Positions 44,401 through 56,934 of a DNA stretch of 64,000 nt are shown piece by piece (the stretch's first letter is position 1; every line of letters starts with the position of its first letter). Origin of the DNA: Chlorocebus sabaeus (taxonomy: Eukaryota; Chordata; Mammalia; Primates; Cercopithecidae); assembly GCF_047675955.1 (NCBI RefSeq), contig NC_132918.1:84335139-84399138 (forward strand), in the 5' to 3' direction. Position numbers and translations under genes: made by a program. The notes under the pieces are model-generated. The model saw nothing but the letters and a program-made list of their open reading frames with translations, did no database searches and was not told where the DNA came from.

Positions 44401-44998
44401 GATGAGCTATGGCCATTTTGGAGGAGCTGGAATAATTCTGCTTTTATCTGTTGCTTGCACTGGCATTCACTACAGTGTAAAAGTGTTCACAGTTAAAACT
44501 AGTTTGAAAGCGCTTACTATAAACTGTGGGGACATCTCTGGAATTGCTGAGAAATGGGTTTGATTCAGTGTATAAAGTAAATAAAATTGCCCACTTACCT
44601 CTCAGGATAATTATTTATTGTGTAATGAGACAATATCCATAAATCAGCCTGGGTTTCTTGGGGAATGGTATTATATAAACACAAGGCTTTATCAGTGATG
44701 CTGGAAAGATTTAAAGGATTAAAATCAGAAGTGCATTTTGATGCCATGGCATTTCACTCCAAACTAAGAGACCTGTGAAGGTTGTATGACTTCTTGAAAA
44801 GTATTTCAGTTTAAGAAATGGATGCAGCAGGGTTACTGGGAGGTAGTTTGCTCAGGTACAGGTGTGGAGAGGCAGGGTAGGGGCTGGGAAATGCTCTTTT
44901 TTTAGCTGATTAGCTCTGATCAAGAATAGCTTCTACCCTTTTAATTCTAGTTAAGTGAGGGCAACTATTTAGAAATGCAACACGAAGTCTCCACCACA
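44400..44998. other. Unique intronic sequence
   Basis: Nothing recognised. Confidence 0.4.
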
Positions 44999-45140
44999 AC
45001 TGGAAATAAGAAAATTTGAATTCTCATCCCAATTCTCCCTCCAATTTGCTGTGTCTTCTTGAGAAAGTTGTTTCTTTTCTCAGAGCCTCAGTTTACTCCT
45101 CTGTAACATGAAATGGGTTAGTTACATTCGACGCCTTTTA
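44998..45140 (+). repeat. MIR SINE fragment, sense
   Basis: 'tttgaattctcatcccaatt', 'tctcagagcctcagtttact' and 'cctctgtaacatgaaatggg'. Confidence 0.72.
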
Positions 45141-46440
45141 AGTCTCTGCCCTTTCTTGGGTCAATGGTTAACCAAGATTTTATAACCTTCTTTCTAACTT
45201 TGCTCCATGAAACAAGAAAAATAAGAAGCCCTTGTCAGCAGGCAAGAAGTACAATGAGTTTTTGCTTTGGGCAAGTTTACTATTTGTACATGTATTTTAT
45301 AGACCCAAGGGAAGGATGAAATGGGATGTGGGAAGATAGACCAAAGTTGGTGTTTGATCTATTTTTCCAGGTTCAACTGACATATTCTTTTTCTTTCTCC
45401 TTTTTGTTCTCCTCCTACCCTTTTCCTTAGTTCAAATATCCTTGACCCACCTATACAGTTCATATTTCTTTTTTAAAATATCATTCCTCTTTTCACACTT
45501 TATTAAAAAGATTCAGCATAGTAGGAAGTAGGTTAAATTATTCTTCATTTAGGTGTGTCTGACTGCTAGAGTTTTTTTCCAATGAAGTGTTTATTTCACC
45601 AAAAAGATTTTTTTAAAAAAACACAAAGCACCATGATTTTTATTAGGTAGAAGGTAAGGTGAGAAGTTACTGAACAAGGACCTAGGTTGTTGTCTTCCTA
45701 AACAGTGACTCTCTGATTTCTTATCCCTTCCTTCCCCAAATATTCTGTCAGTAAACAATATAAAATGCCACAGTATTTTTATTCTTCAAATGAATCATTA
45801 TTTTTAGAAATATTTCTGCAATTCATAGCATTCAGCATAAGAATCCCTGGGTGCAACTGAAATCCAAGGAAAATTGTAAACAGTACTAGATCAGCCAGCA
45901 TGAAGATAAGCACGGGGGTAAGACAGCAGCAAAACGTGGCCACCAGATAGTGACAAAAGTTTAATCTTAAAGTACTTATTCAAAAATTTGAAATGTAGAA
46001 ATCTAGAAAGAAGCTATTTGAATGTTAACGTTCATGAAAATGTTCTGCTTTGTGGTTTGGTGTGATTGGTATTTTGATTTGTATATGAATAAGGAGGGAG
46101 GCCATAATTTTTAGTGTTCAGGGTCACAGTATCTTAGTATGGTTGTCAATGTGAGTTGTGGATCTGGTAGTAAAGGGAGTCCCCTCTTCTGAAGAGTGGC
46201 ATTGAGCTAGAGTCATCACATGATAGGCCTGTCTTCTCCTTCCACTTAGGCAAGAAGCATCAACCTGGACCTTCTCTGTGGAGTGTTTACAGGCATGAAT
46301 TTAAAATACTCAATTTTCTTTCTCTATCTTTCCCCTTCTACATGAGAATCCTGTAAGTTCTGTCTCTAAAACTTAAATTTTGTCCTCAAACTAGGAGAAG
46401 AGTCTGCTAAATTCTAATGGCATGGTGTTGGCTCCCAGTA
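45140..46440. other. Unique intronic sequence
   Basis: No repeat family, exon or RNA gene recognised in this 1.3-kb stretch. Confidence 0.4.
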
Positions 46441-46905
46441 ACATTCTCCCATCTCTCCTTCTAACGGGATCCCTTAGTTATTGGGGGAAGCCGCACACCT
46501 AACTGAAACACTAAATGGCTCAGGCCACCTTGAATCTAAGTCTGTCCATTTGACTAAGTTCTGGCAAATTAAAGGCAAGCAGAATAAATGAGACTCCTCA
46601 AAAGACTCCTTAAAAGGCAAGGAAGGACTTTCCTCTGTTCCTTTCTACTCCCCCTCCTTCTGTCTGTCATGTGGATGTAATACTCCAGCCACCATCGTGA
46701 ACTGTGGATCTGAGGACCAAAACTAGGCATAGCAGAGTGGAGAGTGGGAAGGAGTGCGGCTTTCTAGTGACTTTGTGGAGCTGCCTTCCACTCCTGTACT
46801 GTTCACATTAGGTCTTCTTCTACTAAGAGAAGAGATGTGCAGTTCGTCATTAGATGGGATTTTTATTTTATTTGCAGCCAAACCTAGTCCTAACTAGTAC
46901 ATCCA
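46440..46905 (+). repeat. Possible ancient LTR-type fossil
   Basis: 'tttgactaagttctggcaaa' at the left and 'ttatttgcagccaaacctag' plus 'tcctaactagtaca' at the right recall the ends of old MLT/MER-type LTRs. No target duplication could be verified. Confidence 0.35.
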
Positions 46906-46984
46906 TTTTATAGGAGACGGGTTCCTGCCAACTCCCAAAGATTGAGAATGGTAAGAGTTGGAAGTTTCATTTGGTGTAACGTTC

Positions 46985-47170
46985 ACATTGTTTAGAATTC
47001 CACAGGCCATGGTTCCAACCCCAGACTTGTCACTTAATGACTTTGCTACATAATTATTTTGAGGCTCATACACTAATTTATAAAATATAATTAATATCTA
47101 CTCCATGGAGTTGTGGGATTAAATGAGAACACATGTGAAGTGCCAAACTGGTGACTGCCATAGATGTTCC
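46985..47170 (+). repeat. MIR SINE, sense
   Basis: 'catggttccaaccccagact', 'tgtcacttaatgactttgct', 'gtgggattaaatgagaacac' and 'atgtgaagtgcc'. Confidence 0.75.
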
Positions 47171-47174
47171 AAAT

Positions 47175-47961
47175 ATATTAGCTTCCTTTTACTTTCCAAT
47201 TTGCTTTGCTTTGCTTTTATTAGGAAGATGTCACTTACTCTATGTGTATTATTTAAGGTATTACAAAATGTTAATAGGTAGCTATATCCTGAGAAGCTCG
47301 TGAGTGAGAGTGGGGCAGTCAGAACTACAGTCTGTGCTGTAAGTTCAACAGAAAAGGAGTGTTCATCATTCACTCAACTCAAGACCTGTTACTCAGTGAC
47401 AAACTAATGGAGAGCTGGAGCCAGTCTTCTGATGGGAGTATGGACATGACGAGTTGGTGTAAGAGAGCCAAAGCCTTAATAATGAGAGATAGGAGATCCG
47501 TTTTTGTGATCAAGAAAGCATATGTAAAAATGCTCATAGGAACAAGAGGGTATCTTGCAATTCAGGCCAAGCTGAAGGCATGTGTAAGATGGGATGACTC
47601 TACAAGCATACGAAACAGTGACTTTAAACCCAATAAATGGCTCCCTAAAACACCTATGGTTATATTTTGTATTATTATTGACCAGCGGAAGCTGGTTTTA
47701 GAACAAAGCATAACTTGTAACTAAGAATATTAGGTAATTGATATTCCTTGATCTTTCTAGTTAAAAAGTTATTTCAGCTATTTCATATAGTTACTGTCAT
47801 TATGCATTTTCCTTGTGTTTTTTCTTCCCCCCCTTAATGGTAACTTGGATATTGCTGCACCCAGATCTTGGAAGGGTTAAGTTGAGATAGTTTTAATTTG
47901 GTGATTCAACAAATGAAGTACAATGGTCTAGTTGTCTCTATAAGGAAAGAGAGATAAAATA
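47175..47961. other. Unique intronic sequence
   Basis: Includes a 121-codon open frame at 47359-47724 (+) with no recognised domain and a poly-C run near 47828. No repeat named. Confidence 0.4.
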
Positions 47962-48291
47962 CAGTTATGTGCCACACAAAGTTTTGGTCACAGACCACAT
48001 ATATGATGGTGGTCCCATAAAATTATAATACCATATTTTACTGTACCCTATGTTTAGATATATTTAGATATACAAATACTTACCACTGTGTTATAGTTGA
48101 CTTCAATATTCAGTACAGTAACATGCTGTACATGTTTATAGCATAGGAGCAATATACTCTATACAATATAGCCTAGGTGTGTAGTAGGCTATACCATCTA
48201 GCTTTGTATAAGGTATCCAAAAGTAGCCTTGACAAAATAGCCTAATGACATATTTCTAAGATGTATTTCTTTTATTAAGTGTTGCATGACT
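47962..48291. mobile_element. Tigger/mariner-type non-autonomous DNA transposon
   Basis: About 330 bp beginning CAGTTATGTGCCACACAAAG and ending GTGTTGCATGACTT, which are inverted ends (cagt.atg ... cat.act) flanked by TA on both sides. The interior 'ggtggtcccataaaattata', 'cagtacagtaacatgctgta' and 'agcctaggtgtgtagtaggc' is typical of this repeat. No transposase frame. Confidence 0.8.
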
Positions 48292-48294
48292 TTA

Positions 48295-48640
48295 TATATT
48301 GGCCTTGCCCTCAAATAGCTTGAGATCTAATTGGGAACTAGGAGAGTAAATATATAGAAAACTAATTTTCATATAAAGCATAATCTGACAAAGCCCGAAA
48401 TAAAGATGTAAGCAACATATTGTCAGAGCATAGACAAGGCAATCATTTTTAGGGGTGGGAATTGCTGTTAAAGAGACAACAGACTGAAGAATTTTGGTAG
48501 AGAGTTATAAAGTGGCTCATAAACTGGAGGAAGAGTATGACAAAAAGAATGATACAAAAGTGTGAAAAGTTGTTTAAGTAATCATGACTAGTCTCCTGGG
48601 TGACTGGAAAATAGAGACAGTAGTGGAAGAGAGGAGAACA
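48295..48640 (-). repeat. L2 LINE, antisense
   Basis: 'ggccttgccctcaaatagct', 'tgagatctaattgggaacta' and 'gtaaatatatagaaaactaa' match the reversed L2 3' region. Confidence 0.6.
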
Positions 48641-48714
48641 TGTTCATGGACAGTGTTGAATGGTAAGACAGGAGGTTTTATTTATTTTGATTGACCAACT
48701 GACATCATAAAGAT

Positions 48715-48825
48715 TTTAGAGCATGAAGGCTTATCTTTGTGTCCTTATAGCCTATAGCACAACGTTAGTATGTGGCAGGCACATTGCTGTATGCTTAATA
48801 AATGGTGAGTGAATGATTAGAACAG
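48715..48825 (+). repeat. L2 3' end, sense
   Basis: 'cttatctttgtgtccttata', 'gcctatagcacaacgttagt', 'ggcaggcacattgctgtatg' and 'cttaataaatggtgagtgaa' are close to the L2 3' terminus. Confidence 0.8.
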
Positions 48826-48829
48826 GGAG

Positions 48830-51587
48830 TGGTATGTGGGATGAATTGGAGCACTGAGAAGAGTGTGATCAGGTCTTGGAGTCAGTCCTAGTAAAAGGTG
48901 TTGGATGCCTGATCTTGGTTTGTGGAAATGAGGTTACATATAAGATTTTGAATATCACCCTCTTGTCGACAATATTGATTAATGGTCTCAGAAATCAATG
49001 GAGGGAAGTCACGTAGATGGAGATAAATTCTGAAAAGAGAATTGCTTTGGAGCTTATGGACTTACCATCCTCAGCAAGGATCAAGTTACATCACATGCTG
49101 TGATGAACAGGGCAGCAGGCAAGGATTTTGTCATGTACACTCTTGACTTCGCCTTTGGGGATCTGTGCCAAGAATGCCCGGGGTTTGATTTTTGGGTGCG
49201 GTGCTGTCCACTCACTCTAATGCCCAGGGAGGCATGTTGACAAGGACGGGTGGCTGGCGGGGGATTGCTGAGCTATTTCTTGGCAAATCTCTGTGGGGAG
49301 GCGTTCCCCAAATACCACAATCCTGTTATTTTTGAGTAATGGACTGAACCCAGGTGCCTGATTGGACAGGGCCACTCCCCATTTCTTCCAGATAAATATT
49401 TGGTTGCCAGGAGGTTATATTTAAATGAGAAATGCCTCCTTAGGAAGTTGTTGCCTAAGAATTCCTGCAGAGGGCAGGATCCTATCCCTGCTGGGGAATG
49501 CCTGAGAAAGGCGCCAAAATTTATCCTGTACTCACTATGACACACTTAGTGTGATGGCACCCACTTTGAGGCTCTATAATAGTTTGTATCTTTGAATGAC
49601 AAGTAAGCTCATCAATGCTGGAGACGTTGCATTTCTTCTGGGGAAGGACTCCTGGTCTTTAGCGTCCTAATGACAAGAACCTGAAACAGACAGAATGTAT
49701 GTCAGAGATTTGGCTTTCAAGAAAGGAAGGAATCAGTTCTCTAAAAAAGAGCTGGATCTTTTCTGGAATCTGAAGAACAGAGTACAGAATCTAGGAAGCT
49801 AGATAATTTGGATCTTTCAGGCATTAGGGTGCTCTTTGTTCTTGCTACTTGTGAACATTGAATGTTGGCTTTTCAAGCCTTGTCAATTTAGAGTTTGTAT
49901 TTTCTCTATGAGGATAACCCTCTTATTTTATACATTTTCCTCCAACAATTAAATTTGTAACTCTTTGGGGATCATCTGTCTTTAGAAATACACGAGTTAA
50001 CATCCTGAGGTTTTTGTGTTTTTTTTTTTTTTTCATTTTAAAAAAGAAAGAACAAAACAAGAGTTAAAGCACGCAGAAAAAAAGAAGGCACAAGGCAAAA
50101 CATAAGCAAAAAAGACTATCACTAACTTTATTGGTAAAAGTTCAATGTTTTTGGTACTCCTGTAAAAATCCATCCTAAACATATATTTTCCATAACAATG
50201 TGTGGTCTCAAGGTCATAAACTGTGACTCTCTGTCTGCATGATTTTCTAAATCTTCTTTTAATCACCAGCCATATATTATTTTGTTTTTGTTTCTCACCT
50301 TTTGAATCCTTTTGCGTTAGGGGTTATAATAATATTTGCTGATGTAGATCACTTCATAGAGGGGAGACCGTACTCAGGTGCGCCAGTTTAAATACAAGTG
50401 AGAAGAGGCATGTTCAAGAAATTGTATTGAGTCCTGGAGCTGTGCAGGGTGTATTTCCTGACAACTCATCTGGAAGAATGGCATGTGTGCTGGGGATACT
50501 TGGCAGAGAATTTGTTTCTTCTGATTTATTGCAGAAAAAAAAAAAAAACCTGTTAATTATGATGTATTTAGATCCTTCCAAGGTGCTATAAATATAATTC
50601 AAGAAATAAAAGTAGGTGAGAAGAAACATAAGCTTTTGGAGCTACAAGGGATTTTTGAGTGTTTGCTTTAATCTCCCTCATTTTACAGTGGTCTTAGGGG
50701 ACTGTGGTCAAGAACTCCAATGACAAAGCTGAGAGTAAGACTTAAAGATGAGTAAACAACTAAGGAGTTTGTTCATTGACCTAAATCTACAAGTTCTAGC
50801 ATTTTTTTTTGGTTTTGTTCTTTTTATGTCACTAGGAAAAAGGGAACCTGCTCTGTGGAAACCTGGCGGAAGTGGAGCATTGGTTGAGTAGATATAGAGT
50901 TTTGACTTTTCATAAACAGGCTCCCTAACGTTGGCTATCTTTTCTCTGGATCTTCTTCTTCTTTTTTTTTTTTTTTTGTCTGTAGAGTAACTAGAGCACA
51001 GACTAGCTATGTTGTTCAAGGTCTGATCTCCTTCAGAAATAACATTTGATAATTTAAAATTGCTTCCTGGCTACTTTTAAGAAAAATAATAATAATATGC
51101 TGAAGAGAAAAAAAAAGTCCAGGTAGTTTTGCAGAAGTTATACCATATTGGAGGGAACATGCCTGGATATCCATGTCAGGAGTTTTGAATTAGATCTCAT
51201 CCCGGCATTGAACTCCTTGTGCCTTTGTAAATTGTTGTGGATGAGGAAGAGGCTTTCATAAACGAGTTCCTTTCATTGCCTCTTAGACTTTTCAAATAAA
51301 TTCTACTTGTCTGAAATCCATGCAGTTCCCCTGGGCAGTTGCTGGGTGGCAGCAGAAGTGCTCCAGTGGTAGCCTGTGGAACATCAGAATGGCAGCGCTG
51401 GAGGCTGCAGTGTTCCCAGGCTCGATCAGCGCTGAATGTGGAGTCCGGGTCCCCACACAAGCGAGGCGTGCAGCTGGAATGGCTGGTAGGACTAGGGTTG
51501 GCAGGCAGGGAGATCCTTCCTTTCCCACTGTTTGTCACTGGCCATGTGAAAAAAGTGGTTAACAATACAGGAGCCACTACAATGTAT
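48830..51587. other. Long unique intronic stretch
   Basis: 2.7 kb without a recognised mobile element apart from a weak MIR-like piece near 50640-50715 ('ccctcattttacagtggtct') and short T/A runs (50022, 50530, 50960). 51300-51560 is GC-richer with open frames on both strands (up to 126 codons). They lack splice-site pairs I would trust and are not called as exons. Confidence 0.4.
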
Positions 51588-51787
51588 TAAATAGTCACTG
51601 TGGATGAGATACTGTATTAGGCTCTTTAGATATGTCATTGTGACTTCAAATATCACCACTATTGGGTGCCATTATGTTCATTTACAGCTGAGGAAACTGA
51701 AGCAGAGAAAGATTAACAAACATCCTGAAGGCCACAAAGCTAGCCAGTGCTTTACCTGAGATGAAACACAGGTACTGTGAGGCTACT
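51588..51787 (-). repeat. MIR SINE, antisense, near full length
   Basis: 'atttacagctgaggaaactg', 'aagcagagaaagattaacaa', 'ccacaaagctagccagtgct' and 'gagatgaaacacaggtactg'. Confidence 0.85.
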
Positions 51788-51832
51788 CAAAATAATGATA
51801 ATAATAATAATAATGACAATAATAATAATAGT
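51788..51832. repeat. (AAT)n-rich simple repeat
   Basis: 'aataatgataataataataa' with ATG/ACA interruptions directly at the MIR edge. Confidence 0.9.
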
Positions 51833-51937
51833 AAAGCCAGCAGCAAAAATCTAAATCTCATTTCTATTTTAATGCTCATAATACGTTAGCATCCTGGAAT
51901 CTGCAAGATCTTTGCTTGCTCATTATTTGATTGGATA

Positions 51938-51960
51938 CACACACAAACACACACACACAT
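51938..51960. repeat. Short (CA)n
   Basis: 'acacacacaaacacacacac' run. Confidence 0.88.
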
Positions 51961-51984
51961 TTTCATAGTGAAGGCAGGAGAGTG

Positions 51985-52130
51985 GTTGACTTTTAATTTT
52001 AAAAAGGAAGAAACTAAGACCCACTAGAATGTGAAGTCACTTTACTAAAGTCCTTGGGAAATGATGGTAGAGCTGGGTTTCTTGATCCCTAGGTGAGGTA
52101 GGGCGTTTTCTACTATACCACAGTGCCTTG
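51985..52130 (-). repeat. MIR SINE, antisense
   Basis: 'gaagaaactaagacccacta', 'tagagctgggtttcttgatc' and 'ttctactataccacagtgcc'. Confidence 0.78.
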
Positions 52131-52574
52131 ACGGGATGGGTTGCTTTAGAGGAATACATGGGCAATCTTCTAAAATCGGTTGGCTCAAAGGTAGAGAAAC
52201 AGCCCCCCTTAGTGCAGAGTTGAGATGGTCTCTATTCACATGATGGCCTTTGTCTATCAGCATGAGTTGACTCCTGCCTGTGTTTATGATGATGCCTGTC
52301 TCATGGGCAGCTGTTCGCAGAGTCTTGCATATAGATGTCTAACGTAAGCTTGCCCACATGCACATAAAGAAACTGTGAATATGTTGCTTCTTTGCTGAAG
52401 GCCCTCAGTGGGTGCCAACATTCAGACAAATCTTGATAAATGTGCCGTAGCAGAAAATAGAAAAGAAAGTAATCTAGATATTTTGAGTATTGTGCATGCG
52501 TAAGTTTTACATTGTTTATTTTTGGATGGAATTTACACAAGAACTTCTTCTCAAGTCTTGAATATTTGCATCAG

Positions 52575-52692
52575 AGGAACTTCTAGAACTAGAAAAGACC
52601 TTAGAGAGTTTCTAAGACCCAAAGAGGGAAAGTGACTTAGGTAAAGTTAAACACATTTACAGAGGCAGGGACGACTGAGGTATCCTGATCTT
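52575..52692 (-). repeat. MIR-like fragment, antisense
   Basis: 'gaaaagaccttagagagttt', 'cccaaagagggaaagtgact' and 'gaggcagggacgactgaggt'. Confidence 0.6.
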
Positions 52693-52704
52693 TTGGGAAA
52701 AAGC

Positions 52705-52870
52705 GTGTGCTTGGGAACCAAACAAATGTGGATTTGAATTCTGATTCTCATTTACTTGTGGTATGATGACATGTTAACTTCTCCATAGCTCTAAGTCCGA
52801 TCTCATCTGTAAAAATAGAGATAAAAAACAACTACTTGGTATGGTATCTGGTCAGTCTAAAAGAGTGGGT
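52705..52870 (+). repeat. MIR SINE, sense
   Basis: 'gtggatttgaattctgattc', 'atctgtaaaaatagagataa' and 'gtgtgcttgggaaccaaaca'. Confidence 0.75.
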
Positions 52871-53194
52871 ATATCGAAAAGCCTAATGTGGTGCTTGTGC
52901 ACTTTGCCTTTCCTATACGCACTGATGCCCCAATCCGTTTGGTTTGGATTCTAATGAAATCATGTGTTTTACAGTTTACAGCACAGGTGTCCCACATGAT
53001 ATAGGAGTACAACTCAGTTCTTGATGGGAAAAACACAGTGCAATCAATCCCTTTATAATTTATTCACGTCATAGTTTAACCATGTTATAGCATGCTTTTC
53101 CCATATGTAATGCAAGCATCTATTATTATATTTGGGATTTGCTTTGACTTGTATTCCTGAACCTGTATAATTAAGTGTTATATTATAGTGGGCT

Positions 53195-53340
53195 TCACAG
53201 CATTGGGTAATGAAAAGAATTCTGACCTTGTAATCAGCAGAATTTTGTGCCAACTCTGCCAGGACTGGCTGTGTGATTCTAGTTGAGTTTCCTTTTGAGG
53301 CCTCAGTATGATAGTTCAGGTGAGCTATAAGGTTCTGGTC
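53195..53340 (+). repeat. MIR SINE, sense
   Basis: 'gaaaagaattctgaccttgt', 'gccaactctgccaggactgg' and 'ctgtgtgattctagttgagt'. Confidence 0.75.
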
Positions 53341-53517
53341 AGCTTTCAGATTTAATTTGCCTGTATTTTTTTTCCTACTAGTATATGTTGGTACTCTTGT
53401 TTATTGTGTCTGTAAAGTGCTTCTCAGGAAATCTGGGCAAGTCTCGTTCTTCAAATCAGCTCAGAAGTAGATTAAGCTGACTTCCCAACCACAGACCTCT
53501 TCTGCCAAGTCTGTCTG

Positions 53518-53578
53518 TCTTTTTTCCTTCCTTCCTTCCTTCCTTCCTTCCTTCCTTCCTTCCTTCCTTCCTTCCTTC

Positions 53579-53669
<91 letters not shown>

Positions 53670-53684
53670 TTCTTTCTTTCTTTT

Positions 53685-53755
<71 letters not shown>

Positions 53756-53880
53756 CTTTCTTTCTTTCTTCCTTCCTTTCTTTCTTTCTCTTTCTTTCTT
53801 TCTTTCCTCTTTTTTCTTTTTTTTCCCTCTCTCCCTTCCTTCCTTCCTCCCTCCGTCCCTGCCTGCCTGCCTGCCTGCCT
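53518..53880. repeat. Long (TTCC)n(TTTC)n polypyrimidine tract
   Basis: About 360 bp almost purely C/T on the + strand. Perfect TTCC units (about 53526-53580) give way to TTTC units with few interruptions (to about 53770), then mixed TTCC/CTTT and a TGCC run. The 138-codon Lys/Glu/Arg-rich minus frame is an artefact of the repeat. Length is likely variable between individuals and assemblies. Confidence 0.98.
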
Positions 53881-53889
53881 TTCTTCATT

Positions 53890-54310
53890 TCCTCCTTGTC
53901 TACAAAGGTTCGATACTAAATAGGATCAGTAGGTCCACTAGTCAGCTCAAACAAGGATAAAGGATAGACATTTATAAAGTACTCCAAGCTACAGAAAGGT
54001 GGTGCTAGAGACTCTTTTCTTCGATTTCTGATGGGGTCTGGGGTCTGTAATGGAATAGCCATAGATTACAAAAAAGGAGACCACCCAAAGCAGGCATTTT
54101 CTCTCCAGTGATCCTGACAAGTGGTTATCCAGCATCTGAAGGCTTCTGGTAAAAGCTAATACACTGCTTCCTGCTCGGCCTCTCTGACTGGTAGAATCCA
54201 GTTAGAATGATCGTTCCTGTGTTGAGGGAAAATCAGCTCCTCTAATCAGCTCCTCTTGAAGCTGTCACTTGTTGGTCCTAGTATCTTATTCTGTAGCTAT
54301 ACAGAATCAA
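53890..54310. other. Unique intronic sequence
   Basis: Nothing recognised. Confidence 0.4.
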
Positions 54311-54314
54311 GAGT

Positions 54315-54545
54315 CAACTTATTAATTCAACTACTATTTACTTCCTATTACATGTCAAACACTCCAGAGCTAACATTTTTCTTTTTAAGGGGCTTACTGT
54401 ATGACTGGAGGGTAGAAAAATAAAATCTCAATTCCAGTATGTTGTGGCAAGTGCTGCTGGAGTTAAGCATGGTAAACTGTGGAGACGCAGAGAAATGCAC
54501 CTCACTCAGATGAGGAGGCAGGGAAGATACTGCAAAGAGTTTGAA
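54315..54545 (-). repeat. L2 LINE, antisense
   Basis: 'attacatgtcaaacactcca', 'aaggggcttactgtatgact' and 'ttgtggcaagtgctgctgga'. Confidence 0.65.
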
Positions 54546-54604
54546 AATCAAAAGTTTTTATGTCCTTCATTCCCATCCTCACTAGGCTAACTGTGCGTAG
54601 AGGA

Positions 54605-54730
54605 TGTGACAGGCAGTGTGACAGGAAGTTGTAGACTCAGAAAGCTTGAGTTCTAATCCCGGTTTTGCTGATATTGTCCCTATGTAACATTGGACAAGTT
54701 CAATTTATTACCCATAGTAGAAAATGCAAA
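54605..54730 (+). repeat. MIR SINE fragment, sense
   Basis: 'tgtagactcagaaagcttga', 'ttctaatcccggttttgctg' and 'aacattggacaagttcaatt'. Confidence 0.75.
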
Positions 54731-54734
54731 TAGC

Positions 54735-56125
54735 ATCCTTTCATGTTATTTAGTCTTTGGAATTTCCAAAAAAGCGTGAATGCACTCATTTGATAGGTCT
54801 GACCCAGTATTTCCTCCTTTATTTCTACTCATCCCTGGTTGACCTGGAGTTGAAAATCAGTACTCTCTCTGTGTCTGGGCTTTATCATGTCTCACTCTGC
54901 CCCCTCTTCCAAGCCATGGGCCCATATTGATCTGCCCCTTAGCTTGTGCCCAAAATGTTCTCAGCAACCATTAAATGAAAAACATGCTTACAGAAACCCA
55001 CAGAAATTTTGAACATACATAGGCACATTGGAAGTTGCCCCCAGGTATGTTTCCATTGACCAGCACAACAAAGATGACTAAGGCACTCTCTGCCCACTCC
55101 TATGTGGAAATAATGTTGTATTTGTCTGGAAGCCAGTGAAAAAAATGTATGTTGAAATGGCCTCATGACAGGCTATTTTGTACCCCAAATGCCTTAATAC
55201 CTCAAATTCTTTATTTTCTAACTTCTCAGACCCCAGATTTTTTTTTTTCACTGATCCATGGAGTGATTTTTAGAAAAAGGCTAATGACCCTGACCTCAGA
55301 GTCTGATGAACCTGTGAGAAATGGGATAGGCATTACTCCCACCTACTTCGGCCAAGCTCTGATAATTTTCTTAGAGCCAAAATGAAACACAAATTTTGGC
55401 TGAGTGGGACATCTCACTATCATGGGAGGGAAATCTCTTAATGATGGGATATGCAATCTAGTCTCTAAGTCCAGTTACATAAATTTTTTTTTGTTGGATT
55501 GGGAAAAATTTAATTGCCATTTGTTCAGCCTGTTTGGATAACATTTTACAGGCAAAGCCACTCTTTCTTGGGAGTTTTTGTATTGTACAGAACTTAAATA
55601 AGAACTTAGACTAAAAGGGATGGTGACTTCCCTGATTTTTGGGATTTGAATGACTTGTGTATATAGTAGGGTGAGTAGTAATTGAGGATAGGGTCCAAGT
55701 AGTAGCACTTAGACTTCTCTATGACTCTGATATCAGACCATAGAGTTTCTAATATACTTTCAGTAAACTTTGACCACTGATTCAAATTTTTGCAAAAGAA
55801 TCTCCAGGATTTGCTACCTTCTGTCTTTTCCCTAGACTAAAAAAGGTGAGGCTTGTCCCTCAACTTGGCAATAGGTATTTCTTACCAATTTAAAAACATT
55901 TGAGGAGAGTCGATTAATTTTGTTAACATTTAAAAGCATATGAACAGTTAATGCCTACCTTAAATTTAATTTTGACCTGTGCTTTTTTTTCTTATAAAAA
56001 TAAATAAATAAACAAGAATCACTAAGTTTTCCCAAGGGCATTTATTGAGAATTTAATGAATGCGTGTGTGTGTGTGTGTATATATGAAGTCATTATTGAC
56101 TAACAATTGTAATCCACAAAACCAT
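54735..56125. other. Unique intronic sequence
   Basis: No repeat family recognised except short runs (TTTTTTTTTT near 55240, (AAAT)n near 56000) and a (GT)n(AT)n at 56063-56085. Confidence 0.4.
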
Positions 56126-56905
56126 TCCTTCATCAAATATTTATTGAGGTTAAGGCACTGCATGTATTTATGTCTTCTGATTGCTCTAAGTAGAAGGGAA
56201 CAGAATTACCTGTAGTGAAGTCTGAGGCCTTTTTCTTTTTAGCTGAACTTCAAATTAATCTTCTACTTGACAACTTGACTCAAACAACAAATGGCATACA
56301 TAAAGTGTTATTTCAGTACAGATCCAAACAATCTTAATAGAATAAGCATGTATCGAGCATGAATATGTGCACATCCCTGTTTTAGATGTTTTAGATATAG
56401 AGCCAAGCAACGCAGTTCCTGCTATAAATACTACATGCTCTAGTAGCAAGGATAAGTCAGGTATATAGACAGCTATATTATAAGGTGCAATAAGGATATG
56501 CCAGTGGAGAAGAGTTGACAATAAAGATAATTTGTACAGTTGTGACTGCATCTGGGCAACACAAAGGAAATAGTACAAGACAAGACCTTTGGAAGATAGT
56601 ACCAGGTGGGGAATTGGGATGTGAAGAAAGGGTTAGAGGGAAAGGCTATTCCAGGGAGAAGGTGTAGCAAGAATAAAGCCACATGGTCAGGAAAGAAATT
56701 CAGAGAACAGTCAGCAAATGTGGTTTTGCTTGAGTATAGTGAATGTATAGTGGATGTGATAAAGCTAGAAATGGGAGCAAATAAGAGAGGCTTTGAATGC
56801 CAGTGTAAAATGTTTGTATTTTCTTGGTGACAATAAAGCTACTGCTGGATTTTAAATAGGGAAGGGCATCCATTTTAAACGAGGAAGTGCATCCAATTGT
56901 TATTT
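56125..56905 (-). repeat. L2 LINE, antisense
   Basis: 'tcatcaaatatttattgagg' marks a 3' end. Further on, 'aggctattccagggagaagg', 'aataaagccacatggtcagg' and 'gaggctttgaatgccagtgt' are reversed L2. Possibly two pieces. Confidence 0.7.
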
Positions 56906-56934
56906 CACACGTACACACACACACATTTTGACAT

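Noticed and set aside
51197..51590. GC-richer block with open frames on both strands, considered as an exon or CpG island
   Set aside because: Few CpGs and no paired acceptor and donor enclosing a sensible frame; simultaneous frames on both strands argue for chance.
53472..53888. 138-codon Lys/Glu/Arg-rich open frame on the - strand
   Set aside because: Pure product of the TTCC/TTTC repeat read in reverse; no start context, splice sites or family.
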